The translations under genes and the position numbers were made by a program. A stretch of 64,000 nt of DNA. Origin: Mucilaginibacter pineti. Its GTDB lineage: Bacteria > Bacteroidota > Bacteroidia > Sphingobacteriales > Sphingobacteriaceae. The notes beneath the pieces were generated by a model that made no database searches, was not told where the DNA came from, and saw only the letters and a program-made list of their open reading frames with translations. The stretch spans positions 1 through 64,000 of the forward strand of contig NZ_FNAI01000003.1 in assembly GCF_900101875.1 (NCBI RefSeq), in the 5' to 3' direction. This document shows, piece after piece, positions 15,811 through 24,090 of the stretch (its first letter is position 1; each line of letters opens with the position of its first letter).

Positions 15811-16674
15811 TTATGCCCCGGCCAATGTATTAAGTGTGGCGATATCATCATCTGATAAAGAAATATCGGCTGTTTTCATATTTTCTTCCAGGTGACCAAC
15901 ACTTGATGTACCCGGGATAAGCAATATATTGGGCGAATGGTGCAATAACCAGCTCAAGGCAACCTGGTGAATGGTGGCACTATGTTTATCGGCCACACGT
16001 TTCAACAGCTGCTCGCCATTTACGTTGCCGCCACCAAGCGGGAACCATGGAATAAAGGCAATGTTATGATCGCGGGTATATTCCAGTTCTGCCTCCCATT
16101 TGCGGTTATCAATGCTGTACATGTTTTGTACGGATACCACTTCAAAAAATTCCTGCGCGTGTTTAATATCGGCTACGCTCACTTCCGATAGGCCGATGTG
16201 TTTGATCTTGCCTTCTTTTTGCGCTTCTTGCAAAAACGCGAATGTTTTTTCGGCGGGTACTTTAGGGTCTATCCGGTGAAGCTGGTAAAGTTGTATCTGC
16301 TCCAGTTTAAGGCGTTTTAAGCTGCCTTCCAAAGCTTGTTTCAAATGCTCCGGTGATGCATCTACGGGCCATTGATCGGGCCCGGTGCGCAATAAGCCTC
16401 CCTTTGTACCTATTATAAGGTCGGCAGGGTAGGGAGCAAGTGCTTCTGCAATTAATTCTTCCGATACATACGGCCCATAGCTATCGGCCGTATCAATAAA
16501 ATTAACGCCCAACTCAACAGCGCGTTTAAGCACACGTATCGACTCGTCTTTATCCTTGGGCGGACCCCAGATGCCTTTGCCGGTAATGCGCATTGCGCCA
16601 TAGCCAAGGCGGTTAATAGTATATTCTCCGCCTAAACTGAAAGTTTTTTCAAATGAACTTGTTGTGTTAGCCAT
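15811..16674 (-). CDS. Aldo/keto reductase
   Basis: 287 residues forming the NAD(P)H-dependent AKR barrel. The catalytic tetrad is visible: Asp and Tyr in FIDTADSYGPYVSEE, Lys in LIIGTKGG and His in LYQLHRIDP. The cofactor region LIPGTSSVGHLEEN near the end is typical. It reduces carbonyls (or oxidises alcohols) in the cytoplasm; substrate unknown. Monocistronic, ended by the hairpin at 15747. Confidence 0.95.
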   Translation of the reverse strand: MANTTSSFEKTFSLGGEYTINRLGYGAMRITGKGIWGPPKDKDESIRVLKRAVELGVNFIDTADSYGPYVSEELIAEALAPYPADLIIGTKGGLLRTGPDQWPVDASPEHLKQALEGSLKRLKLEQIQLYQLHRIDPKVPAEKTFAFLQEAQKEGKIKHIGLSEVSVADIKHAQEFFEVVSVQNMYSIDNRKWEAELEYTRDHNIAFIPWFPLGGGNVNGEQLLKRVADKHSATIHQVALSWLLHHSPNILLIPGTSSVGHLEENMKTADISLSDDDIATLNTLAGA

Positions 16675-16801
16675 AGTGATGTTTGTTGTTACATTTTTAA
16701 CTCAAATATGGCCGCATTGTTTAGCAATAGTATAACTTGATTGTCATTTAAGACGTGCGTGCCGCCTGTATTGAACTCACCAATGTCATAAAAACAAACC
16801 A

Positions 16802-17233
16802 ATGGATCAACAGAATTTCGAGAATCATAAACGTAACGTAGCCGGATTCCATTATTTATTAAGCTTTCTGCTAATTGCAGGGTTGATAGGAGCGGTGGTA
16901 AATGCGGTATACCAATTTGGTACTGGTGATTTTTTTACCGCGCTGCTGTTGTTATTATTTTCGGCTACGTTGTTTTTGATGAGCTGGTTTATCCGCACAT
17001 TCCCCATAAGGGCGCAGGATAGGGCCATTCGTGCCGAAGAAGGTCTGCGGTATTTTATACTTACCCGCCAGCCATTGAGCAATAAACTAAGCATCACGCA
17101 AATTGCAGCCCTGCGCTTTGCTCCCGACGATGAACTGCTCCCCTTGGTTGAAAAAACACTGGCCGAAAATATGGCACCCACCGATATCAAAAAAGCCATA
17201 AAAAACTGGCGCGCCGACCATCACCGTGTGTAG
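16802..17233 (+). CDS. DUF6526-family membrane protein
   Basis: 143 residues: N-terminus QNFENHKRNVAGFHYLLSF, two transmembrane helices (about 17-37 and 44-64) and a cytoplasmic tail with AQDRAIRAEEGLRYFILT and TDIKKAIKNWRADHHRV. This matches the small DUF6526 family seen in Bacteroidota. Function unknown. Confidence 0.78.
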   Translation: MDQQNFENHKRNVAGFHYLLSFLLIAGLIGAVVNAVYQFGTGDFFTALLLLLFSATLFLMSWFIRTFPIRAQDRAIRAEEGLRYFILTRQPLSNKLSITQIAALRFAPDDELLPLVEKTLAENMAPTDIKKAIKNWRADHHRV

Positions 17234-17247
17234 GTGGATTTCGGAAT

Positions 17248-17373
17248 TGGGATTTTCGATTTCTGATTTAGCGTTTAATATTTAGAATTTTTGTTTTAGG
17301 ATTTAGCGCTTTATTCCTTTAGAATTTAGGTTTTGGAGTTTTCGTTTTAGGATTTAGGTTTTAGAAATTCCCT
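17248..17373. repeat. Degenerate TTTAGGATTTAG-type low-complexity spacer
   Basis: The spacer between the DUF6526 and DUF1761 genes is filled with loose copies of GTTTTAGGATTTAG and TTTAGAATTT. A second spacer of the same character is at 22985-23098. No coding potential or clear symmetry. Confidence 0.6.
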
Positions 17374-17377
17374 TGCT

Positions 17378-17782
17378 CTATCTCCACCAGCCAATAATAG
17401 CGCCCATGAGTGTTAATGATACAAGGCTGTAGCCACCGTTAATAAATATCAAACGCCAGCTTTTAAGTTCAAAAAGACTGTGAATGGCTATGGCGCTAAA
17501 TGTCCATATGCCGGCAAGGAAACCCGCTGTTGCACCCCAGGTAACATCGGTGGTAGGCGTTGCTAAAAAGGCGGCAAGATTAGCAGCCATAATTATGGAG
17601 AAGATGGCCGTCATCCCGAAAGAGCGGCCTTTATTTGCGGCTTTTAAGGTATCGGAACTGAGGTTACTATCGGTCATCCAGGCATTTGCAAAAAGTAAGG
17701 GCGAATACCAAATACCGCCTACTAAAAATGCAGACAATGCGGCCGCCACTACGGCCAGCCAATTAATAAGAGCAAAGTTCAT
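17378..17782 (-). CDS. DUF1761 membrane protein
   Basis: 134 residues with four predicted transmembrane helices; it begins MNFALINWLAVVAAALSAFL and GGIWYSPLLFANAWM, the DUF1761 hallmark. Inner-membrane protein of unknown function. It lies 46 bases downstream of the large MG2 protein gene on the same strand and could be read with it. Confidence 0.87.
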   Translation of the reverse strand: MNFALINWLAVVAAALSAFLVGGIWYSPLLFANAWMTDSNLSSDTLKAANKGRSFGMTAIFSIIMAANLAAFLATPTTDVTWGATAGFLAGIWTFSAIAIHSLFELKSWRLIFINGGYSLVSLTLMGAIIGWWR

Positions 17783-17828
17783 GGCGATAAGTTTATGTGT
17801 GAAATAAATTTAAGAAATTAATTCTTAT

Positions 17829-20552
17829 TTACTTCACAACAAAATGCATTATATATCGGCCTAAATTACCTTCACTATCAATGCCTTCAACAATAGCGCG
17901 GTAGCTGCCACGGGCATCACTGTTAAAAAAGTTGAACGTGGCTGCACCTGTTTTATCTGTGATGATTTTGGGGTTCCAATAAAGGGTATTCCGTAAGTCG
18001 AGTCCTACTGTGCTGCTTTTGTTAACATCGTATTTGGGTATGTAAAACTCTTTAGCCTTAGTATAACCTTGTATGGCAAATGTTACCACATTTTGTTTAG
18101 GGATAAGCGCCTGTAACTGCGCAAAGGAGATCTTTTCCTTTTTTATTACTTTTTTATTAATGATCATTACCCCATTGGTTTGGTTAAGCCTGTTAATGTT
18201 GCTTAAACCATCCTTCAGGAAAATCTCCACCGATTCTACCTCACTGCCACTCATCGATGCTAAAAAGCTAACATCAACTTGCATCGCATCTACGTATACC
18301 TGCACAGGTTTCTTATTACCTGCGTTGTAATCACGGGTAACATAAAAGTTATTATCAACATAGGTTAAACCCATTGCCAGGGTCGAGAGGCAATTGAGCA
18401 GGTCTGGGCAATCTTTAAGCATAGCGCTTGATATTTCGTGATCTGCCTGTACGCTGAGGCCCGAGAAGGTACCGCCGTAATCATTATGCGATTTTTTCTT
18501 TACAATGGTTTTAGCCTTAATTACTACCTCTTTAAGCACTTTTGAAGTTGCGGCCTGTTTGCGGCTATTTTCCAGGTAAGGACGAATGGTGCTGTCAATA
18601 TTTACCACCTCATCGGCAATGTTATTGTTTTTGCTTAGTTTTTGAAAAATTTCGCCGTTAACGTTAATAACCATGTATTTACCATTGGGGTTATTGCGCG
18701 CGCTAAGGGTGATTTTTGAAGTATCCTGAACCATCACATTTGAAAATTTAAAATTTCCAGACATATCTGTAATGGTTTCGGCCGAAAAGTTTTTATCCGG
18801 TATCAGCAATCGTACACTGCCTTTACCAACCGGCAAGCCGCTGTTGGTACGTAATATGCCCGATACATCAATGCCTTGTTCTGGCGCAACAAAAATTTGC
18901 GGCACTTTGTCGGCAAGTATATCGTCATATGAAAAACGGTGATAGCCTTGTGTAAGCATCAGCACATCAAGGTTAAAAAGTTTCTCCTTATCGGGTTTGT
19001 TGAAATAGTAGTTAGGCTTTTCAATGTAACCCTTTAACTCAGATGTAAGGAGCAGGTTACTCAAAATTGTCCATTCATTATTTTCATCGGTAGGCACGGT
19101 AGCATCATCCAATACTGCTACAGAAAAACTGCCTGCTACCGGTACCGCTGCACTGTTTTTGGCAAGGAAGGATAGTTTTACATTTTGCCTGGCCGTATAG
19201 GATGGCTTATCGGTTTTAAGAGAAAGGTTAAGCTGATCGTTATGCTGAATAAATACCAACCGCTCGCAAAGTGCATAACCGCCCGATGAGAAAAGGGTAA
19301 CCTGTAAAAGCCCCGTAGGGAACTTACTGGTTGGGATATTGGCCGAATAAACCATGTTTTGTAACACTGTAGAGGCTGCGTAATAAATTACGCCACCGCT
19401 TTGTGCTACCAGGTAAAAGCTTTTGTTCTTTTTACGCTGTAAAAACAGGTCGTTTGCATTTATTTTAACCACAATGCTATCCTGGTTGTTGTTAACCACC
19501 AGATTTATACCCATTGCCTGTACACGCGGCAGCCTGTACGATGCCTTTGAACCATCGGCAAAATTAATGTTGGCTATGTATGATTTACCGGTTTCGGGTA
19601 CAAGGTTAAATACACCCATGCCTAAATGCGCGGTGGTTAACTTGGCTACTTCGGTGCCTTTATCATCGATAATATTACCCTGGGCATCGGCTCCTAAACC
19701 TTTGGAATCAATAGCTTTAAAGGCAACCCTGGTGAGGATGCCGTTGGTAAGCTGTCCGCCTTCGGGGAAAAACTGAACATCGTAATTAGTTACTGCAGAT
19801 CGCAGCGAAAATGTTTTTACGATCATCTGCTTGTCGCCCATATCCATGGATGTAACTAACGATCCTGACGTAAGGGTTGCGGCATCGCTTTCTGGAATAT
19901 CAATACTCAAATTACCCTTGCTATCTGTAGTGCCTTTTCCCTTGCTGATGGCGTCGCCGTTTCTTACCACTTGCCAGGTAACCTTTTTATCGGTGTATGG
20001 GGTGTTTGCAGGATCTTTGTAAAGTATGTTGGCATCAACCTTAACCGTGTTTTTTTTTGATGTGCTTTTGTAGGTAATAAACGTGTTAACCCGGTTATCG
20101 AGTGCGTTGCCTATATTAATGGTATGGTCGTAAAAATAATCGGGATCAAAATTGCGCATCCAGTTGGTATAGGCGCGCAGGCGGTAACTACCTTGTTTAT
20201 AATTATCGCCTGTGAGCGTGATATTGCCATTGGCCGATCCGTTTTTAACCGGCAAACGCTGGCTTTCCACCACCGAATCCTGCGCATTTATCAGATCCAC
20301 GTAAACGATGCCGCTCAGGCCCGAAAGCTGATGTTTTTCGATAGTTAGGTAAGCTTTGTACCAAATTGTATCGCCAACGGCGTAGTAAGGCTTATCGGTA
20401 TGCAGATAAACCTTCTCCATGGGATAGGTAGCACCAAACTTTAAAGTTTTTTCAATAATTGTACTTATGGGGATGCTATCCTGTTGTGCAACAGCGCCTA
20501 AACTAAAGGATAACAACAGGCAAATTACGGGTAAAAATTTTCTTGATATCAT
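17829..20552 (-). CDS. Large secreted MG2-domain / TonB-plug-like surface protein
   Basis: 907 residues with a Sec signal (ICLLLSFSLGAVA). Around 45-150 is an MG2-like (alpha-2-macroglobulin) domain, EKVYLHTDKPYYAVGDTIWY and SGSYRLR-type strands; a second MG-like stretch starts near LKTDKPSYTARQNVKLSF. About 565-640 is a carboxypeptidase-regulatory-like fold (VSGILRTNSGLPVGKGSVRL). Residues about 690-800 resemble a TonB-receptor plug (VQVYVDAMQVDVSFLASM, VESVEIFLKDG, GVMIINKK) but no beta-barrel follows; the end is a beta domain with NTLYWNPKIITDKTGAATF. Such proteins are known in Bacteroidota beside TonB systems; function is unknown. Confidence 0.85.
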   Translation of the reverse strand: MISRKFLPVICLLLSFSLGAVAQQDSIPISTIIEKTLKFGATYPMEKVYLHTDKPYYAVGDTIWYKAYLTIEKHQLSGLSGIVYVDLINAQDSVVESQRLPVKNGSANGNITLTGDNYKQGSYRLRAYTNWMRNFDPDYFYDHTINIGNALDNRVNTFITYKSTSKKNTVKVDANILYKDPANTPYTDKKVTWQVVRNGDAISKGKGTTDSKGNLSIDIPESDAATLTSGSLVTSMDMGDKQMIVKTFSLRSAVTNYDVQFFPEGGQLTNGILTRVAFKAIDSKGLGADAQGNIIDDKGTEVAKLTTAHLGMGVFNLVPETGKSYIANINFADGSKASYRLPRVQAMGINLVVNNNQDSIVVKINANDLFLQRKKNKSFYLVAQSGGVIYYAASTVLQNMVYSANIPTSKFPTGLLQVTLFSSGGYALCERLVFIQHNDQLNLSLKTDKPSYTARQNVKLSFLAKNSAAVPVAGSFSVAVLDDATVPTDENNEWTILSNLLLTSELKGYIEKPNYYFNKPDKEKLFNLDVLMLTQGYHRFSYDDILADKVPQIFVAPEQGIDVSGILRTNSGLPVGKGSVRLLIPDKNFSAETITDMSGNFKFSNVMVQDTSKITLSARNNPNGKYMVINVNGEIFQKLSKNNNIADEVVNIDSTIRPYLENSRKQAATSKVLKEVVIKAKTIVKKKSHNDYGGTFSGLSVQADHEISSAMLKDCPDLLNCLSTLAMGLTYVDNNFYVTRDYNAGNKKPVQVYVDAMQVDVSFLASMSGSEVESVEIFLKDGLSNINRLNQTNGVMIINKKVIKKEKISFAQLQALIPKQNVVTFAIQGYTKAKEFYIPKYDVNKSSTVGLDLRNTLYWNPKIITDKTGAATFNFFNSDARGSYRAIVEGIDSEGNLGRYIMHFVVK

Positions 20553-20891
20553 TAATATACTATAAAGCAGCTAACAGGGGCTAATATAAACATTTAGGGT
20601 TGCCTGCAATTATACACACCTGGGTTTTAACATTTTTTTACATTAAGGTAAACTGAAATCCCATATAAATTACCGGTAACACACAAGGAAACGACACCCT
20701 TTCGCCATTATTATGGAAAGGTATGGGCTATAGATAATAATGCTTAAATATTAACATGATTGTTACTTTTAAAGGATTGGCGATTTTTGGGAAATGATAG
20801 TCGGCGGGTATGTTCCGTCAGTCCTTTGTAAAAACGGGTTATTAAAATTAAAGATGCATACCTTTGCCCTGTTTTTATCGTAGGTACTTGT
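20553..20891. other. Intergenic region between MG2 protein and msrB
   Basis: A 339-base spacer between divergent genes. It must hold both promoters. TACCTTTG at 20859-20866 is an exact TAnnTTTG element for msrB; nothing comparable was found for the minus-strand gene. The rest is AT-rich with no open frame or strong hairpin. Confidence 0.6.
20859..20866 (+). promoter_or_regulatory. Candidate -7 element for msrBA
   Basis: TACCTTTG matches TAnnTTTG and lies 25 bases before the msrB ATG. No TTG is found 19 bases upstream, so only half of the promoter is supported. Confidence 0.4.
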
Positions 20892-21374
20892 ATGCGTAAA
20901 TTAATTATTGCCTTATTATTCGTTTTACCTTTTGCCGTATCGGGCTGTAAACCAAAAGCCGATAAGCAGGTTTCGGCTGCTCAATCTGGTTATAATAAAT
21001 TAACTCCCGAGCAGGAGGCTGTAATTGTAAACAAGCAAACCGAAGCACCATTTACCGGCGAATACCTGAAAGACATGGGCGAGGGGCTATATGTATGTGC
21101 CCGTTGCAATGCACCTCTATATACGTCTAAAAGTAAATTCGATTCGCATTGCGGTTGGCCAAGTTTTGATGAAGAGATCAAAGGAGCTGTAAAACGCATT
21201 CCCGATGCCGACGGTATCCGTACCGAAATTGAGTGCGCCCATTGCGGAGCCCATTTAGGTCACGTTTTTTTAGGAGAGGGGCTTACGGCCAAAAACACAC
21301 GGCATTGCGTTAATTCGTTATCATTAAAATTTATACCCGCAGCACAGATAAACAAACAAAAAACAAGTAAATAA
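20892..21374 (+). CDS. msrB: Peptide-methionine (R)-S-oxide reductase, lipoprotein
   Basis: 160 residues. The N-terminus is a lipoprotein signal (LLFVLPFAVSGCKPK), so this MsrB is exported and lipid-anchored. Zinc is bound by the two CxxC pairs YVCARCNAPLY and IECAHCGAHLG; the catalytic Cys is in RHCVNSLSL; substrate residues lie in FDSHCGWPSF. It repairs methionine-R-sulfoxide in proteins. msrA follows 9 bases later, so the two exported repair enzymes form one operon. Confidence 0.96.
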   Translation: MRKLIIALLFVLPFAVSGCKPKADKQVSAAQSGYNKLTPEQEAVIVNKQTEAPFTGEYLKDMGEGLYVCARCNAPLYTSKSKFDSHCGWPSFDEEIKGAVKRIPDADGIRTEIECAHCGAHLGHVFLGEGLTAKNTRHCVNSLSLKFIPAAQINKQKTSK

Positions 21375-21383
21375 GTATCAACC

Positions 21384-22007
21384 ATGCGTAGAAGTCAATT
21401 TTTCATATTAGCTTTTTTATTATTGATGAGCCCGATGGCGTTTGCGCAAAAGCAGGCGGCAGCTACAGCTAATACACAAACCGTTACCTTTGGTATGGGC
21501 TGTTTCTGGTGCTCTGAAGCCATTTTTACACGCCTTAAAGGTGTAACCAAGGTGGAGTCGGGATTTTCTGGCGGTACGGTAAAAAATCCAACTTATGAGC
21601 AGGTTTGTACCGGCGAAACCGGTCATGCCGAGGTGGTGCAGGTTACCTATAACCCGCAGGTGATCAGCTATGCCGATTTGCTGGAGGTATTCTGGAAAAT
21701 GCACGACCCTACCACCCTTAACAAACAGGGCGAAGACGAGGGAACGCAATACCGCTCGGTAATATTTTACCGTACGCCTGCGCAAAAAGCAGAGGCCGAA
21801 AAATATAAGGCCGAGTTGAACAAGGCCAAAGCTTATCCAAACCCAATTGTAACCCAGATAGTGCAGTTTAAAGCATTTTATAAAGCCGAAGACTATCACC
21901 AAAACTACTTTGCGCTAAATGGTAAAAAGCCGTACTGCCGCCTGGTAATATTACCCAAAGTACAAAAGCTGGAAGAGGTATTTAAAAATAAACTGAAAGC
22001 CGAGTAA
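21384..22007 (+). CDS. msrA: Peptide-methionine (S)-S-oxide reductase, exported
   Basis: 207 residues with a signal peptide (FLLLMSPMAFAQ). The catalytic motif GMGCFWCSEAIF carries the nucleophilic Cys; other family marks are SGFSGGTVKNPTYEQVCTG, GHAEVVQVTY and EDYHQNYFALN. It reduces methionine-S-sulfoxide, complementary to the MsrB gene 9 bases upstream. Placement of both outside the cytoplasm suggests protection of envelope proteins against oxidants; the electron donor is not encoded nearby. Confidence 0.96.
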   Translation: MRRSQFFILAFLLLMSPMAFAQKQAAATANTQTVTFGMGCFWCSEAIFTRLKGVTKVESGFSGGTVKNPTYEQVCTGETGHAEVVQVTYNPQVISYADLLEVFWKMHDPTTLNKQGEDEGTQYRSVIFYRTPAQKAEAEKYKAELNKAKAYPNPIVTQIVQFKAFYKAEDYHQNYFALNGKKPYCRLVILPKVQKLEEVFKNKLKAE

Positions 22008-22035
22008 GCCGGCAAACAATATCACCCCGCACCGC

Positions 22036-22043
22036 TATATTTG
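22036..22043 (+). promoter_or_regulatory. Candidate -7 element for the CYTH gene
   Basis: TATATTTG, an exact TAnnTTTG match, 18 bases before the ATG at 22062. No good -33 TTG at the expected distance. Confidence 0.4.
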
Positions 22044-22061
22044 TAAAGCAAAACCAACACA

Positions 22062-22544
22062 ATGGGAGTTGAAATTGAACGTAAGTTTTTAGTAGATCAT
22101 AATAAATGGCTGCAGCTGGCTAAACCGCAGGCTATGCACTACCGGCAGGGTTATATTTTAAGTGATGATACCAAAACCATAAGGGTGCGTATAACGCCCA
22201 GCAATGGCTATATCACCATAAAGGGGATAACCAAGGGCTTTAGCAGGAGCGAATATGAATATGCAATACCTGCAGGTGAGGCAGCAGAAATGCTGGATAG
22301 CTTTGCCATATCCGAACTTGAGAAATACAGGTACAATATCAATTTCGCAGGTAAATTATGGGAGGTAGATGAGTTTTTGGGCGATAATAAAGGCCTGCTT
22401 GTTGCCGAAATTGAACTTAACAGCGAAGACGAGCAATTTGATTTGCCACCCTGGGTTTCTATGGAAGTAACCGGCGACGCGAGATATTACAACTCAAACC
22501 TTTCGGTAAAACCGTTCAGCAAATGGTTGGATTTAAATGGGTAA
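22062..22544 (+). CDS. CYTH-domain triphosphate tunnel metalloenzyme
   Basis: 160 residues covering one CYTH domain. The signature ExExK motif is in VEIERKFLV at the N-terminus, followed by YRQGYILSDDTKTIRVRI, YITIKG and WEVDEFLGDNKGLLVAEIEL. Single-domain bacterial members of this length hydrolyse inorganic triphosphate or similar substrates; the adenylate cyclase label sometimes given is less likely. Cytoplasmic and monocistronic. Confidence 0.93.
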   Translation: MGVEIERKFLVDHNKWLQLAKPQAMHYRQGYILSDDTKTIRVRITPSNGYITIKGITKGFSRSEYEYAIPAGEAAEMLDSFAISELEKYRYNINFAGKLWEVDEFLGDNKGLLVAEIELNSEDEQFDLPPWVSMEVTGDARYYNSNLSVKPFSKWLDLNG

Positions 22545-22551
22545 TTTAGGC

Positions 22552-22845
22552 TTAAGCACACTCGGGCAGCGAAAGTAGCAGATCATTTTCTGATTCGTCG
22601 CAATCAGTTTTAACATACTTATTACCATCGGGGCAAAGCGCCGGGATGAGGCAGGTTTTATTGCCTTCACTATCTATTATATAAGCTTCGCCGTCCTCAT
22701 TCTTTATCCAGTCGTAAAGTTTTGTGCGTTCGGTAAGTCCTTTAATGTTAACACGTTCGTTAACCCATTCCAATGAATCTATGGCCACATAGGGATTCTC
22801 ATGCGGCGTTTCATCGGTTTTTATAGATAATATACGTACAGCCAT
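22552..22845 (-). CDS. Hypothetical protein
   Basis: 97 residues from the ATG at 22845 (MAVRILSIKTDE); an in-frame TTG lies two codons earlier. It looks like a small acidic alpha/beta protein (LEWVNERVNIKGLTERTKLY, GEAYIIDSEGNKTCLIPAL) ending in DLLLSLPECA. I do not recognise a family. It converges on the CYTH gene with a 7-base gap. Confidence 0.72.
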   Translation of the reverse strand: MAVRILSIKTDETPHENPYVAIDSLEWVNERVNIKGLTERTKLYDWIKNEDGEAYIIDSEGNKTCLIPALCPDGNKYVKTDCDESENDLLLSLPECA

Positions 22846-23154
22846 ATTCAATTGCTTTAATTAATCAGGTGCCATAAAAGTAAGGCAAATGAAAAAACCG
22901 GCAAATAGGTGTTTTCACCCATTTTTGTATACGTAGTATTACTTATGGGAGCTTAAAGCTGAAGGCAGAAAGCCTAAAGCCTAAAGCGAAGGAGAGAAGA
23001 TTTAAAGCGGATTTAGGATTTCAGCTTTAGAATTTAGAGTTTTTCTTTTTTTAGGATTTCCCTATTTAGAGTTTAGAATTTCTCTTTTTAGAATTCCCTC
23101 TAAACACAAAAGCCCTGGTTTATTAATAAACCAGGGCTTTTGTGTAAAAAAATA
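22846..23154. other. Intergenic region with degenerate repeats and a terminator
   Basis: From 22960 the spacer is a patchwork of GCCTAAAGC, GGATTTAGGATTT and TTTAGAATTT units, like the spacer at 17248-17373. Its right end holds the terminator at 23104-23145. No gene seen. Confidence 0.6.
23104..23145 (-). terminator. Hairpin terminator
   Basis: ACACAAAAGCCCTGGTTTA (23104-23122) and TAAACCAGGGCTTTTGTGT (23127-23145) form a perfect 19-bp stem with a 4-base loop, 9 bases beyond the stop of the minus-strand small gene at 23155. Confidence 0.9.
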
Positions 23155-23373
23155 TTAAGACCAGCCAGTGCCTTTTTTAGCATTGCCGTTTTTAACGTGC
23201 TCTTCGGCGGTTGCTTTGCCCATAATTGCGGCCATTTTATTGCCGGCACCGTCTGTACCAGTAGCAATGTATCTGCCAGATTTAATGTCGATAACTGGAT
23301 CAACCATTGGTACATTCTTAGTTTTTGTTTTCACTGAATACGCGGTAATACCGCTTCCTTTTTCTGTTGCCAT
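23155..23373 (-). CDS. Small hypothetical protein
   Basis: 72 residues, basic, with no signal: N-terminus MATEKGSGITAYSVKTKTKN, then VPMVDPVIDIKSGRYIATG and a Gly/Lys-rich end. The terminator right after it and the ATG start support a real gene. No family recognised; the middle looks like two beta strands. Possibly abundant and small, but no function can be given. Confidence 0.7.
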   Translation of the reverse strand: MATEKGSGITAYSVKTKTKNVPMVDPVIDIKSGRYIATGTDGAGNKMAAIMGKATAEEHVKNGNAKKGTGWS

Positions 23374-23514
23374 GATAAGTTCTTTTGTTTTTTAATGATT
23401 AACTCCATTCGTGCCGAATTGTTTTCGGCATTAGCTATAATTGGTTTTGTGCTGTAAACATGCGTTAAATTTTTTTAATTCAAAATACCTATGGTAAATA
23501 ATTTGTTAACACAT

Positions 23515-24066
23515 TTACAATTTTGTTAATAATGAGTAAATTATAGTGTCTGAAAAGCGGTTATTAAAGCGATAATTTTCCTTAAAATAACCCTCGCGAA
23601 CAAAATTATTGCGTTCAAGCAGCTTAATTGAGGCAAAATTATGAGGATCTACCTTGGCCGCTACAGAATGCAAACCTATTATTTCAAAACCAAAATTAAG
23701 CACAACATCCAGCGCCTCCTGCATAATATCCCTTCCGTGATAGGCCGGGTTTAAAAGATAACCGATCTCGGCCCGGTGGTTTTCTTTCTCAATTCGCCAA
23801 AAGCCAATGCTGCCAATAAACCTTGAATCGTTTTTAAGTGAAATGCACCAGGTAATGCCGTTATTGCTGGTCAGCAGGTCATCAATAACCTTTAGGAGCG
23901 CTAAGGCATCCTCCAATGTTTTAGCCAGCGGACGGGCAATATATTGCATTACAGCCTCGTTACTGCGTACTTCAAAGAAATCGGCAGCATCATCGGCACT
24001 AAATCGCCTTAATACCAAACGTTCAGTTGTTAAAACCGGAAAAGGTTCAAAATTGGGGTCGAGCAT
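23515..24066 (-). CDS. GNAT N-acetyltransferase (RimJ/RimL type)
   Basis: 183 residues with the acetyltransferase_3 pattern: LTTERLVLRRFSADDAADFF at the start, GSIGFWRIEKENHRAEIGYL, the acetyl-CoA loop region AYHGRDIMQEALDVVLNFGF and VDPHNFASIKLLERNNFVRE at the end. It transfers acetyl from acetyl-CoA to an amine, perhaps a protein N-terminus; substrate unknown. It starts 24 bases downstream of the M28 peptidase gene on the same strand and may be co-transcribed with it. Confidence 0.94.
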   Translation of the reverse strand: MLDPNFEPFPVLTTERLVLRRFSADDAADFFEVRSNEAVMQYIARPLAKTLEDALALLKVIDDLLTSNNGITWCISLKNDSRFIGSIGFWRIEKENHRAEIGYLLNPAYHGRDIMQEALDVVLNFGFEIIGLHSVAAKVDPHNFASIKLLERNNFVREGYFKENYRFNNRFSDTIIYSLLTKL

Positions 24067-24090
24067 CTGTAATTAATATTAAACCGGTTG

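Noticed and set aside
20553..20891. Possible tRNA or small RNA gene in a 339-base spacer
   Set aside because: No cloverleaf, T-loop GTTCRA or strong hairpin could be found.
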